NCBI GenBank assembly: GCA_004794785.1
Contig: SJOL01009849.1
Location: 2,169,102-2,233,101, forward strand
Direction: 5' to 3'
DNA: 64,000 nt
Source of the DNA: Opisthorchis felineus
Taxonomy: Eukaryota; Platyhelminthes; Trematoda; Opisthorchiida; Opisthorchiidae
In this document: piece after piece, positions 50,551 to 61,719 of the stretch
Numbering within the stretch: position 1 is the stretch's first letter
Layout: each line of letters begins with the position of its first letter
Made by a program: the position numbers and the translations under genes
Notes under the pieces: generated by a model
Told to the model about the DNA's origin: nothing
Databases searched by the model: none
What the model saw: the letters and a program-made list of their open reading frames with translations, nothing else

Positions 50551-50555
50551 AGTGT

Positions 50556-50612
50556 AGGTTTCGTCCCGTAGGTGAAGCCAATCTATGTTGAAAAGCCGAG
50601 AAGCACCGTACC
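50556..50612 (-). repeat. S2 body fragment inverted against the neighbouring S2 SINE
   Basis: Plus strand TTTCGTCCCGTAGGTGAAGC followed by CAATCTATGTTGAAAAGC and GAGAAGCACCGTAC is the reverse complement of the body of the S2 copy that follows (50732-50790). The two therefore form a diverged inverted repeat with arms of about 57 bases separated by about 120 bases, able to fold into a long hairpin. Confidence 0.7.
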
Positions 50613-50817
50613 CCCGCTAGTGGCCGAAAGGTTAAGAATTCAGACTTATAGCAGGGATGTTGCGGATTCCAGACTGTCTGAAGTTTCGTGAGATGTGCAC
50701 TGCTGATTATTCACAATAAGGATAAAACAGATGTACAGTGATTCTCCGCTTTTCAGCATAGATTGGTTTCACTTACAGGACAAAAACTCCATTAAGATTC
50801 CCAAACCTCCTCACACT
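50613..50817 (+). repeat. S2 SINE in plus orientation (copy at 50.6 kb)
   Basis: This is the clearest tRNA head of the family: A-box TAGTGGCCGAAAGGTTAAG (50618-50636), as in class II tRNAs (Ser/Leu), and a weak B box TTGCGGATTCCA (50660-50671). A hammerhead-like segment follows (50696-50741), then a body with TTTTCAGCATAGATTGGTTT and ACTTACAGGACAAAAACTCC, ending in CCTCCTCACAC like the copy at 8.4 kb. The leader seen in the minus-strand copies is replaced by the inverted body fragment. Pol III transcription of the ancestor is implied by the boxes. Confidence 0.7.
50696..50741 (+). ncRNA. Hammerhead-like motif, decayed (S2, 50.6 kb)
   Basis: GCACTG flank, CTGATTA (one change from the core), an A/T-rich stem II region ending in GGAT, AAAAC (one change from GAAAC), triplet GTA, then CAGTG, which pairs perfectly with CACTG of the flank. 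Both boxes are mutated, so it should be inactive. Confidence 0.45.
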
Positions 50818-50959
50818 GCCAACAGATTCGGTTATCCCTAGTCATTGAAGCCCACTCTGAAAAGCCCAACTTGCCAAAAACTTCATATTTAATTAAATTA
50901 GATATTTAGATTTGTGGAATGCACGCTCACATCACTCTCGATTGAACAGTCGTCCTCCT

Positions 50960-50995
50960 ATGACTGGACCAGGACTCCTGTCCTGGTCCAGTCAT
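50960..50995. repeat. Perfect 16-bp inverted repeat with 4-base loop
   Basis: ATGACTGGACCAGGAC (50960-50975), loop TCCT, GTCCTGGTCCAGTCAT (50980-50995). It is the longest perfect hairpin I found. It lies in the tail side of the minus-strand S1 SINE and is followed 256 bases later by an 8-bp perfect hairpin GACTGGCC/GGCCAGTC (51251-51258, 51268-51275) that starts with the same GACTGG. Confidence 0.8.
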
Positions 50996-50999
50996 TCTG

Positions 51000-51142
51000 G
51001 TGAGTCCACACTAAACGTGGTGAGGGGAGCACTGGAATCGAGTTTCGCTCTTAATAGAGCTCATGAAGAGTGCATATCCTTGGGGTTGAACTGCGCACAT
51101 CTCACATGCGAGGCGGACGTGTTACCACTACTCCACCAGCGC
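51000..51142 (-). repeat. S1 SINE on the minus strand
   Basis: The reverse complement reads GTGGAGTAGTGGTAACACG (A-box region, about 51119-51137), an anticodon-arm-like TCCGCCTCGCATGTGAGA, and B-box-like CAGTTCAACCCC (51082-51092), then TATGCACTCTTCATGAGCTC and GAGCGAAACTCGATTCCAG. The head matches the 46.3 kb copy, including the CCTCGCAT anticodon loop (CGC, alanine). The locus lies inside a 165-codon forward open frame (50912-51409) that I attribute to the GC-rich element, not to a gene. Confidence 0.6.
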
Positions 51143-51144
51143 AC

Positions 51145-51415
51145 ACTGGACGCATCCGAATTTTCACGTCTGAACAGGGGGAAATATTACCGCAAACACA
51201 ACAAAAATCCTAAATGGTCCAGCAGGTTTCAAGCGTCTGTGGCGCTATTTGACTGGCCTGACAGGCCGGCCAGTCGATCGACATCACTAATGTATATCAC
51301 TGGGTTGTCGTTCGAGCCGCCGGGCCTTCCACTCACATCGCTCGATCGCGAAGATGTCCACTTGCTTAGTTGTCGATGGAAGAGACCAGGAGTTCTGTTC
51401 CACAGCTGACTACGG
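51145..51415. repeat. GC-rich segment with hairpin, probably part of the S1-containing insertion
   Basis: It contains the hairpin at 51251-51275 and several TCGATCG-type palindromic phrases (near 51275 and 51342). Its base composition is clearly more GC-rich than the flanks, suggesting that it belongs to an inserted element. No family assigned. Confidence 0.3.
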
Positions 51416-51419
51416 ACAC

Positions 51420-53095
51420 AATTGCAGCAGTTTACCATTTGGCGCACAATTGCGGGGCATCCATTCATAATACGTTTAATAGTTGCCTGCTACAGAGTAA
51501 ACCTGTGCCCTCAGTTGATATTTTACGTGGCTAGCTGTTTTTCCTACCTTAGATGTCTAGAGGTGTGCATATTTGCCTACTCATGTTATCCTTGCACCCT
51601 AAGCAGTATTTGTGCGTTGATTTATCCATTCAGATCTTGCCGGGATCAACCCTTGATCATTTTAGAGGAGGAACATGATTCGTTAGAATTCTACTTCACA
51701 TACTACATGTGAACATGTAAGAACTCGTGTTGACGTTTACACTAAAAAGGGCTTTGTAAGCTGCGCTACCGAATCCCTCCATACTGTTGGACTAGATGGA
51801 ATTGCAAGAAGTTAAAAATAACGGTGTAACTGCCGCAAACTATACAGCTGGTTACCAAGTAAAACCGTTGGGACAACCTGTACGTCACAAGCCAAAATGT
51901 ACGGTAGATATATCTTAGTAAATTATGGGAGACAACTAGTAAAACAGTTGCACAAAAATCAAAGCCCTTCTTCAGCCACCAGAAGACGCCAAATGGTCCA
52001 TATTATGGGACCAAAAGAAGGCAAAAATCTGAAACAGTACTGCTCATCCCTTTCAAATAAGACCTCAAAAGTTTTTTTACAAAACCACAGATTATTCGTA
52101 CTGCCTCCAAAGCCTCTAAAGCACAGCCCAACAAAAATTATCTGATTGTTTGCCCACACCGATCACACGTGTTTCTTGCCTCAAGTTGCTCTTCTACCAT
52201 ATCCACTTATAAACCACTTTCTAGCTAAGCCAACCGCCAGACGATACCATTGACGTCTGGTCCCGTAAAGTTAGTTTTGACTGTCATACCCGTCAAATGC
52301 TGGATAACTCTACAGTCTGCTGCACGCGATGAGACTTTCAGAGCCTGGCCCATACTATTTGACAGGCTCTGGAGGCAAGAAAAAGTGAAGTTGGAGAGAA
52401 GAGCGTTTACTCCTGTTTACTCCTGCCACCATAATGGTTCCTATGCTAAGTTCACCCCATCCAAAGAGCCGTCATTGCATTTTCCTAAAAATGTTTTCAG
52501 TAGCTAATGGGTGTGCGCAGATAGTTCATCGTGTTCTGAGCCCGTTTACTGAGAACAGATTCACGCTGCCATCAATATACACCCGATTGGCAGTGCGCCA
52601 GGTCTAGTCGATTCTGAAGAGTGTCCTTCCAGGATATCCCGTGATAAAACTGCAGTTAGTGTACCATCTCACCAGAATGGCAGCTAATCTACGGTAGGTG
52701 GTAGGGAAATCATCATCAAAATCGATATTCATCAATGGCTACGCAGATACATTTGAGTGATTTCCTAGCGTAATAGGTCAGAATCTGGCTTATGGCTTTT
52801 CTAGTGTGGTTCCTAATGAAACCATTCAGTGCGACCAGTATTATCTCATCTAGTTATTGACAAACAGTCTACGCCCCCTAAGTTCCGAATTCCGATATTT
52901 TGGACTGATCCTTTGGCACATAAATATCGCACTGTTTCTGTTTGCACAGTGGTTCTGGAGAAAAGGCAGGTAGAACTAAGCAGGAAATGTAAAGCTCTCC
53001 GGAGATAGCCCATCGATACAGTCGAGACGCACTTGATCATTCTTTAGGCCTGTGGCTCCATCCTGGAATGGGGCAATGTTGATTACTCTAACTGT
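51420..53095. other. No recognisable feature
   Basis: Short unassigned frames only. A small tandem of GTTTACTCCT occurs twice near 52407-52427. Confidence 0.35.
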
Positions 53096-53096
53096 T

Positions 53097-53182
53097 ACGC
53101 AGTGTACTACTCATAAGGTTGCTGAAAATTCTTCGACAGCCCACTACCGGTTTCGCCCTTTTTGGGCGACATCGTCAACCCC
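53097..53182 (-). repeat. P1 fragment with partial hammerhead-like motif
   Basis: The plus strand begins GTGTACTACTCATAAGGTTG and GAAAATTCTTCGACAGCCCA. On the minus strand, stem II GCCC/GGGC around AAAAA, GAAAC, palindromic ACCGGT, triplet GTA and GTGGGC are all intact (53138-53167). Upstream of stem II the CTGATGA box has been replaced by GACGATGTC at a junction. It is the best preserved second half of the motif. Confidence 0.65.
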
Positions 53183-53196
53183 GCACTGACGATGTC
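53168..53196. repeat. Perfect 9-bp inverted repeat at the P1 junction
   Basis: GACATCGTC (53168-53176), 11-base loop, GACGATGTC (53188-53196). It sits exactly where the P1 motif stops and the next hammerhead-like block starts. Confidence 0.7.
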
Positions 53197-53290
53197 ACCT
53201 CGATTGGTGATGAAACGTTTGCAATCCAACTGCCGAGCTCGGTGAACAGACCAACAACCAAGTAGCGCACCCGAGCTACCTAATTCATAA
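53183..53290 (+). repeat. Element tail with CTGACGA-hairpin-GAAAC block, shared with R3 copy B
   Basis: CTGACGA (53186-53192), a six-pair hairpin GTCACC/GGTGAT around TCGATT, then GAAACGTTT (53212-53220) and GCAATCCAACTGCCGAGCTC. The stretch GATGAAACGTTTGCAATC and the following AGCTCGGTGAACAGACCAAC recur, diverged, in R3 copy B at 36065-36110. The box-hairpin-box order again resembles a hammerhead core, with a CUGANGA first box. I infer a Penelope-type or related tail. Confidence 0.45.
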
Positions 53291-53294
53291 CATT

Positions 53295-56200
53295 GCCAAC
53301 GACTGGCTTTTTCATCAACTAAAACAACGTGTGATAACTAGCTGTGTACTGTTAGCTGATGCTCTATCTTTCACGAAACTACGCAGTGGACGAGGACCAC
53401 GCTTTACACTAGCTGGTGCATAATTAAAGGATTGCATTCAACTCAGTTGTTGTCGTCGGTAACTTAGGAGACTTACAGTTCAGTTGAATGCACACGCTGC
53501 AGGCACTGAATGAGGGACAAACCTTACAGTAAATAAGGCGAATTTGTTAGATCGTGATCAGTTCACAGAAGAATCCGACCAGTGGCCCGAAATGCACAGA
53601 ATCCGCCTGAGTGGAAAGGACGCATCAGGGACACATGATGAGGAACCCACTTTTCGCCAACTGATAGGAAGCTTAAATTAAAGTCACGCAACCAAAGAAG
53701 TGGTGTACCGAAGGATACACTGCTTAGTTGTACAGGCTAGATGAATTAAATGACAAATGACGACATAGGAGAGCGGTTCGAAACATATTTCTTTCACCCA
53801 GTCCACCGCTATTCCGAAAGCCAACAGTGCCCACTCCGTAACTTCTCTTGGCAAACTAACAAAGCCTTTGGTCTTCACCAAACTTTAACGGATGAATCTG
53901 TATCTGGTGACGAAATACCCCAGCGATGTTCCTCGGATTCCTCGAGTCAATATGAAGCGACACTATCTGCCAAATCCTTGTAGTTTTACTGACCCGCTAA
54001 CAAAACCTCTAATTGTTTTGCAGTGATCGAAAATTGTTTCAAATCGGGGGAATACTCATTCGTGAACACTTTTTTGCGTTCAGCAAGTGCTTTTTTGTCT
54101 GGAAAGGTTCCCTAAAAATAACACTTTTACGGTTTGTTAAAATCATCTCGGGGGCTGGTTGCCCATTGGAAGAACTAATGTGCAACATTGTACTTACGCA
54201 CCGGTTGCAACCATAGCAACTAGCCACACGTTGCCGTGTAACTGGTAGAAGGAAAAGAAGGTTAGGCTTTTAGCCAGATTTGTTAAATCAAAGAGATAAC
54301 CTTCAATGCTTTTTTCGCTAGTCAAGGGTCAAGATCTGGTGGGTCCTGGTCGGTGCCCACCATGAAGAATATAGCTCTAAATTGGAATGCTGCCCCCTGA
54401 CATAGCTCCAAGGAGCTTTGTGAGGTTATTTGAAGAAAACAATACTCAACTTCGGTCACACCTGGCGAACTACCACCAAGGTTTTCAGATCTGGAATAAT
54501 CCATCCAAGGAGCCAGTAATTTCCAGGTCAACTGATATAAACCTTCTCCGTCAAAGTCACAGACTACCCAGGGAAGTAGAGTGTTCAACATCTCTGAAAA
54601 CGACTGCAGGTCACTATAATCTTTCCGTGATGTCATGGTTTCTCAACTCTTACGATACAAAAAAGTGAGACTATGTTTGCCAAGAGTTCTCCCTGCAACA
54701 CAAAGTAGACAACATGCATGTATACTCATCCCAATATAGAAAAGTGATACGACGTGAACGGCCGAAAGTTACATCTCTTTACAGATGGTCACTGCTGAGT
54801 TACCTGCGAAATTCACCCAAAGTGACTTGCATTTTTTATTTCAGACTCTCAATTGAATGTACGTAAGTAGGTGCACATGCTAAAGCAATGAAAGAAACGC
54901 ACAGTTCCACAGAGATGAAGACACGAGATTGTCTTTTGTAATGTCTGAAAACCAACCCGACATTTCCACAAACTTCTCACTTTTTCCAGAATCATCTTTT
55001 TATTTATAAGCACAGATAACTGACCTCATCCAATAACTGTTTTATCAGGCGAAAAGTTACGTCTGTCCAACGAATAAAAGTTGTTTTTCCCGTTAAATCG
55101 ATTCCACACTGCACAACGATGCGAATCTGCTTGTAATTTTTATTCGCCCCAGGGCACCCACAATAAATGTTAACATAGACAATTGGCTTAAGCATTGTTC
55201 CCCGACCGGAATGACTGGCATTGTTATCCACTTTGGAGGCGTCAATTTACTGGAACATGCTCTCTCACCTCATGCTGCTCCGTGCGTCCGTTGAAAGTTT
55301 TGAATAGATCAGACAATAGATATTCACGTTTTCGAAATTTCCTGACCCAGTCTCGCCGTAGTGCCCTTCCGACACACACACACACGCAAATGACTTGTGA
55401 TGTGACCCTTGTCCAAAAGATGTGGCTAATACCAATCTTATAGTGACTTAATTGCGTCAAAGATGTGGAATAAAACGACTAAAAATTGGTTATTTTTCCC
55501 ACTATTTTGGAGCGTTACGCTCAACGCTGTCAATTTGTGCGTTAATCTGAGGAGTAAATCTTCCTGAGATGCGTGCCCTGGCAGCGTAGTAACTTCACTC
55601 TTTAAGCTTCCGATTAATTCCTATATCAAAAAATATTTACGTTAGAAGATGAACTGAGCGCTTCCCAAGCTTAGCTAGAAAAGCAAATGCTTCTAACGGA
55701 CGAATGGTAAATCCGTTCTTGTAGGGAACCGTGACATTCCTGTTAGCCCATATAGTTTACAATGTATTGTCCCAGTTGGATTGTCGCATGCAAACTTTTT
55801 TATCAAATGCAGGCTAAATACCTTTTCCTCTTATAGAATGGGAGGCCTTACAATTTTCAATGCTATCCCGAGTTTACAGGTTCTGCCTCTTTTACTGAGC
55901 CAATTTAATTCTGCTGGATCCACCATACAAGGGACCTCAGACTATCCCCCTAGCTGCCTTGTGTACTTCCCATTGGATAGTGATGGATAGTAGTGTCGCC
56001 CAACCAACTGCTAGCAAGCTGAGTTTTCGGAGCGTGTTAACAAGTCGCTGAGTTGACAAACACGCACTTATTGTTCTATTTCGCCGTCCATCCCTCGTAC
56101 GCGGGTGGCGCTTCGGTAGATTCACAAAGGCATTTTAGTGTGGGTCGCTAACTCATTATCGCCTGATAAGCATAGTTCACATAAACAGAACCTATTGTTT

Positions 56201-57280
56201 CTAACGGCCGTCGAACATTACCATACCTGTAGAGATGTCTGCCATTATACTGGTACACTGCAATGAGTATTTGGTAAGGGCATATTCAAACTTCCAATAG
56301 ATGAAAGGTCTGAACTACCATTACCCACCCAAAGTGATCGGAAGCAACGAATGTAATTATTTGAAAAAAAATCTCTAGATTTTATTGTGCTTATGAAGTT
56401 AGTGGGCATGCATTCATCTGACAAACAGTACGAACAAACCTCTCAGTTCCATTTGACGAATCGTTTCGAATTCCAACAAGAAGTGGATAAAAAAGAAGCT
56501 TAGTATAAGATGAGCGTGATGAGCCTGTAGGATGAAATAGTATTGAGTTTCATACAATCGAGGCGTTTCTTCTAATTAAATCGTCAGAGACAACGGCGAT
56601 GTTGCATCATACAAGTTGTTTTATTTCTAATCACTTGGGCTGTGTATTTGTTTGTGCTGTGTGTAGGTGTGCATCTCATTGAACACATCCATATCAGTGA
56701 TCCTGCTAATGTGGGGACTGCATTTTGCCAGATATCTATGAGAATAAATATATATAGCGAACTGATATCTGCTACATTTTGTTGAAGCTCGCTCAATGTG
56801 CTTGGGTTTCCTCATAGGACGCTGGAAATATCTGGTTTCTACTCAGGGGACAGATGTTGATTGTATTTCCGGCAGATGTCGGAAAATCTTCGCATAGATG
56901 GAAACTTAGCATAGATGCAAAAATAACCAGCTTGGCCGAGTGGATGTGAACTCTGCCCCTGGTTCTGACAAACTGCACTCACACACCGCAAGACCCTTGT
57001 AAGGTTTATAGGGAGCCAGCATAAACTTCGCAACCTCGCACCAATTTTTCACACCAGCAGTCAACCCACTTGACCAGGCGATATTTTACCTCCTTCTCAT
57101 TCAAAACAAACGATTGTGTGCTGATATCAAAGCTTGGGATCTGGAATTCAGTTTGCTCAGGGTACAATGTTGGTTAGTCAAAGTTTTGAAAATCGAAGGG
57201 AGCATGATGCCAGCTTCCAAAATCTTACAAGAATTATAATAGATACGAACGAGGGAGGCAAAACACCACCTGGGTCTGCA
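53295..57280. other. 4 kb without recognisable genes
   Basis: A short (CA)n run at 55372-55385 is the only simple repeat. Frames on both strands (for example 54322-54636 minus and 54387-54668 plus) overlap and are unassigned. Confidence 0.35.
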
Positions 57281-57284
57281 AGCA

Positions 57285-58850
57285 ATGCTCCAGAAAAGTC
57301 AACACGGGAAAACGCCTTTTCCATGTATCCTATCCTTCAACGCACCATTTATCCCGGTAAAACTTGTTAATCTTCTTAGAATAAGACCGTATACAAATGC
57401 TCCCTTCCTCTGGGTGTTAAATCAAGAATCCTGGTCAAACGCCAATTTTCCGTATCAACTGTCTGCTCTCGAGGATTTCTATTTGTTGCAGGTGAAGCGA
57501 ACAGCAAATAAAAACAAAACAGTCGGTGACTATCTGACCTTGGTGAGTCGTCGATGGTGTTCAAAAATTAGGCAGTTATTGTGCTCAGGTCTAGATCTCT
57601 CAACTGCTGTTCAATCATGTCGTGGAAAAATCGTGTTCTTCCGACGAGTGGAAATTTGTTAGTCTAACTCCTATACCCAAGCCCGTCAACTTAGCGTTCC
57701 TCCAAAATCCCGTCCGATTTAACCCATTTCTCTTTCGTTCAGAGTTCTAGAGCGTTTGCTCTGCGGTATTATAAAATCTTAACTAAGTGCTTCCCGTGAC
57801 GAACATCCATTTGTGGAGTACACGCGTAGATCTACAACGGATGTGACATTGTGCCACCGCACAATTCTGAAGACGTTTGACGTCACAGGAAAACGATCCC
57901 GGGTCTAATTTATATAATTTATCCCCATTCTTGATTCACTCAATCGGAAACTTTCGAGGTGGACGTCAAAAGACCAATCCCCTCCTCTTTGAAATATAAT
58001 TCAACGACCTAAAGCCGTACGTACACACTGGCAGAAAGGTGTTGAAGACTGCAAACAAACGTGGTCGTTCTGTCACTGTTTCTATTCACTTTCTACACAG
58101 TTTGTTTAAAACCTGCTAAAAATGCATTTTGGTAAAAGAGACGGACGATATTGCTGTCGGTACAGTATTTTCTACAGTGCTATACACCTGCGTTCTTAAA
58201 AAGGACAGAGACACCGTAGGTGAATGGGTACACGATAGTGTACTACATAGAGACCCACCCAAATGCATCAATGTTATGTTCATAGTGAAGCAAGGTGAAC
58301 ATCTTGAGGCCGTTTCACCTACTGTGGCCCAAATGCTATCAGCGATTGTGCACTACGTCAAACTAGTTGCTTTAAATATATTAATGGCATGATCTATTCT
58401 GATGTGACTTAGTACGAACAATCTAGCACGGCTTACCTTAAAATTCAGAAAACAGTTTGTTTCATAAGAAGACTTACCTCCGTAAAAATTAGCAGCCCGG
58501 TTATTTAAAGTTGTACACATAAACCTGCCTTACCAGTTTCTCTGTACCACTCAGTCGCTGTTGGATGCAGCTTCCGAGAAAAACTATATTATCGTTGGTT
58601 TCTGGTTTAGTTTAGTTTTCTGACAGTTAAGAACCTTAAAGAGCTGTACAGCTCCTGCGCACCACCCGACGAAGTTTTTCATCCGTTATGTTCAGATTTC
58701 TTCAACCGCTTCCGTAAGCGCCCAACGAGTAGAATTGGCGTGCATCCTCATGGAAGAACATTACTATTTGGAAACTCTCCTTTTCCTCACCTTGCCCCCA
58801 TGACAACTTCAGTATCACCCACAAAGGCAGGCTCTCTGGAACCCAAACTC
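57285..58850 (+). pseudogene. LINE relic 2: jockey/CR1-like reverse transcriptase, decayed
   Basis: Second, distinct non-LTR element. A pre-RT linker is recognisable in 57400-57600 (NFPYQLSALEDFYLLQVKR; LVSRRWCSKIRQLLCSGL). Then come reverse-transcriptase blocks: SLTPIPKP (57663), FERLL-type motif VLERLLCGIIKS (57745-57780), DEHPFVEYTRRSTTDVTLC (57800-57860), ILKTFDVTGKRSRV (57866-57905), and the palm box I-L-V-K-E-T-D-D-I-A-V (58120-58155), where the usual YADD reads ETDD but both Asp remain. Thumb-side TVGEWVHDSV and KCINVMFIVKQGEH (58210-58305) follow, and a C-terminal region with FHPLCSDFF and TLLFGNSPFPHLA (58670-58800). Stops (for example near 57780 and 57905) and frameshifts show it is dead. 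The family assignment is from memory of flatworm elements. Confidence 0.8.
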
Positions 58851-58854
58851 GTGC

Positions 58855-61715
58855 ATGACATGGGTGTTGATGTACAACGTTTATGAAGCAACTGCAAAGA
58901 ATGGAACCGTATAGTTCTACTTTAAATTTAGACTAAATATGCTGCAAAAAAATCTGCTTTATAAAAAATCCAACGGTCCTTCTGAATGAACCAACTGGAA
59001 CGCGGAGCATATAGTAATATTATTAAAATCAGACGTTACTCAGTATTTTATTTGCTTCAGACATTACAAAATGCTTTTTGATTGTTGATCATCTAATTAA
59101 AGCTTGAATCAAATCATCTCATGCCTAAGTCATCTTGCTTCACATTTTAATCATCATCCAAAAAGGGTGAATTTATAGTAACTTACAAACGCGGAGGACC
59201 AGACAAACGCAACCGATCACACAAATCCTGTCAAAGAACGATTTTTGTGGAAAGAAAACCGGTTTTCTGATGCAAAATGATTTCCCTTTGTAATCGCTTT
59301 CCTGTTTACATGTGACCAAGCATTCTTTTCTGTGAGTTGGGCCACATTAAAGTGTTAACTAAGCATGACGTAAGCCACTGCATTAAACGTATAAGTTTTG
59401 TAATAAATACCTGAAACATGGACAGATTCTAATGATTACAGGGTTAAAATTTTCACTGCAAATTTAACAGTCCCTAGCATGAAATTCGTTTGTTCGGGAA
59501 CCCAGCACAATACAATTATCTGTAGCAGACTTCCGTATGAGGTAACGAAAATCTTCCTGACGGTAATGGCAAATTATAAGTTTGTTTTTCCAAATCATGA
59601 CAGTTACCATAGTGACGATTTTTGGTACCATTATTGATGAGGCTGCAGATGACTATATCTCGTATGTGCATTGGTATCCTACCGACTAGTTGCTTGCCAG
59701 TCAATCTCCGTCGAAGAATTAGGTCAACGCTTCTGCCTGGTATCGGGTTCTTGACTATCTTCACATGGTGCTCACGACAAGCGATACATCAGGACACACC
59801 ATTTCCTGTATCATTTTTGCAGACTCTATCATGTCTGAAAATCATCTCTCTCACTCAATGGATAGAGTCTCCCCTGAGGTTTGGTTATGTAGACTGCTAG
59901 GTTGCTTAACACACCACGCCCAACTCAGCATGGGCTTGTTTCGACCATCAGTGAACTCTAACAGCGAAATAGAGCGGTGCTTATTGACGAAATTTTAAGT
60001 AAGTATGCACCCTGTTAACCAGCTTCCAAGCCGTTTATAAGTAAAATAGATCCCAGTTGTTTCAACTCCAATCTGAGCTCTGATGCAAGATTGTTTTAAA
60101 CTGAAGTTTAAGTTTTCCATGTCCTAGTTCATAAGAAACAGGTACTGATGAGATCACCGACGGGCATGTTGTTATGATTATCTTTGCTGAGCTGAACGCA
60201 TGAAGCTAAATCGTGTCGAAACACAGCAGGGACAACAGTTAGAATTTCAGATTAAAGGAACGTAGGTGTCCTCAGATCATTTAACAATGGAATAAATGTT
60301 CGGAAATAATAAATGTGTTATTCCAGGTATGAATATAGTTAATGTTAAATATCGTGTCTTCTTATGCCTCAAAATCCCCAAAGTATTAACTTTCCATAAA
60401 CCACTAATCCGACGTGTTCCAGGTTTTCTGGAAATTTTGTGAATTACTGTCCACATGGTGCAATGGTGAGCATTCTCAAACATACTACTAAAAATTATTT
60501 AGAAGAACCTGTTAACGCATGGGCAATATACTTCACACCAGTGGTTGTTTGTTGAGGGTAACCAGTGCTGTATTCCGTTTCTGGAGACGCGGGATTCGGT
60601 CTCCCTCAGCTAGGCGTCCTTCACACTGAGAAACATGCCTACTAGCCTCTACCATGTAGTGCCCCGTTTGGCTGCTCCGATTTCTGGGCTTACAATCATG
60701 GTACTTAGATTTGTGAATTTTCAAATAAAAAACAAATAAAACACATGCAGTTGTAGAAAGCCGTATCGAAACAATTGGGTTAAATCTCACTCGTTATGGG
60801 AGTCAAACTATCTATCCATCTAGTTGACGTGTTTAAACATGCTGCCTGTATAGATATCAATTCGCGTTGCGAAAATCTGGATTATTCATTTAAAGGAATA
60901 AATCTAACAAAACAAGCATGCCAGACGTATGGGCTCCTAATGCTAGCTTAGCAAATAGGGGGTGCTTTATACTCTATCTGGTATATTGGGTGTTTAGCCC
61001 ATGGTTTGACAGTAGCATGGTATTGGAAACACTTCCACAAGGTTTTTCCTGAACGCCTAATTTGCACTGTAATGCCCGTTTCTTTAGCTAGCTGATTTCA
61101 GACTGTCCGTTGCATATACACACGCGTGACAGCGTACACAAAAATGCCGTTTGCGGTCGAATGTTCTATTGGTTCCAGCTATAGCCATCAAAGTTCCTTT
61201 TGGGGGTTTTCAGAAAACTCAGACAAGAAACTCATAAACATATGGTGTTAGTTTTTGATTAATGGGTGTCGCTTCGTGGATGATATGCACATTTTGGTAA
61301 ACTTCATTTGCAGTCAGACGGCTAGGTTCTTCTGTGGTGTTTACCTCTCTAATCCATCTCTTAAATGCAAAATACTTGCAATATGCTAAAGGCCTAAAAG
61401 TGACTGACCCATTCTGAGCGTAAATACAGCTGGGAGAAACTAATTGTTTCATTTTTCCACGCCTTATGAAGTCATTTGTTTATTCTTTTTTACCTTTTCT
61501 TCGTGTAATCGGTAACTGCTTTGATTGGGTCATCAAGATTAAACTGGTCTTTAATGGCGTGCTGATAATCTCAATTCATGGTTTTGAATGTTCAGGTGCA
61601 TTTCTCGTCGGATTAATCCCTATAACTAAGTTGGGGGGGGCATAAATTTACAACAGACATGTGCGTATGTGCAAAAATAGGTGGATCACGGAACTGCACT
61701 ATCAGGCTTCATAAT
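58855..61715. other. No recognisable feature
   Basis: Frames at 59516-59900 overlap on opposite strands and carry no recognised domain. No repeat family identified. A run of eight G lies near 61632-61640. Confidence 0.35.
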
Positions 61716-61719
61716 CCAG

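Noticed and set aside
50912..51409. 165-codon forward open frame
   Set aside because: It runs across a minus-strand tRNA-derived SINE and two perfect hairpins in a GC-rich segment. High GC reduces stops, so the frame is best explained by the element's composition.
54322..54668. Overlapping frames of about 100 codons on both strands
   Set aside because: I suspected a retroelement fragment but found no reverse-transcriptase or endonuclease motif in either reading.
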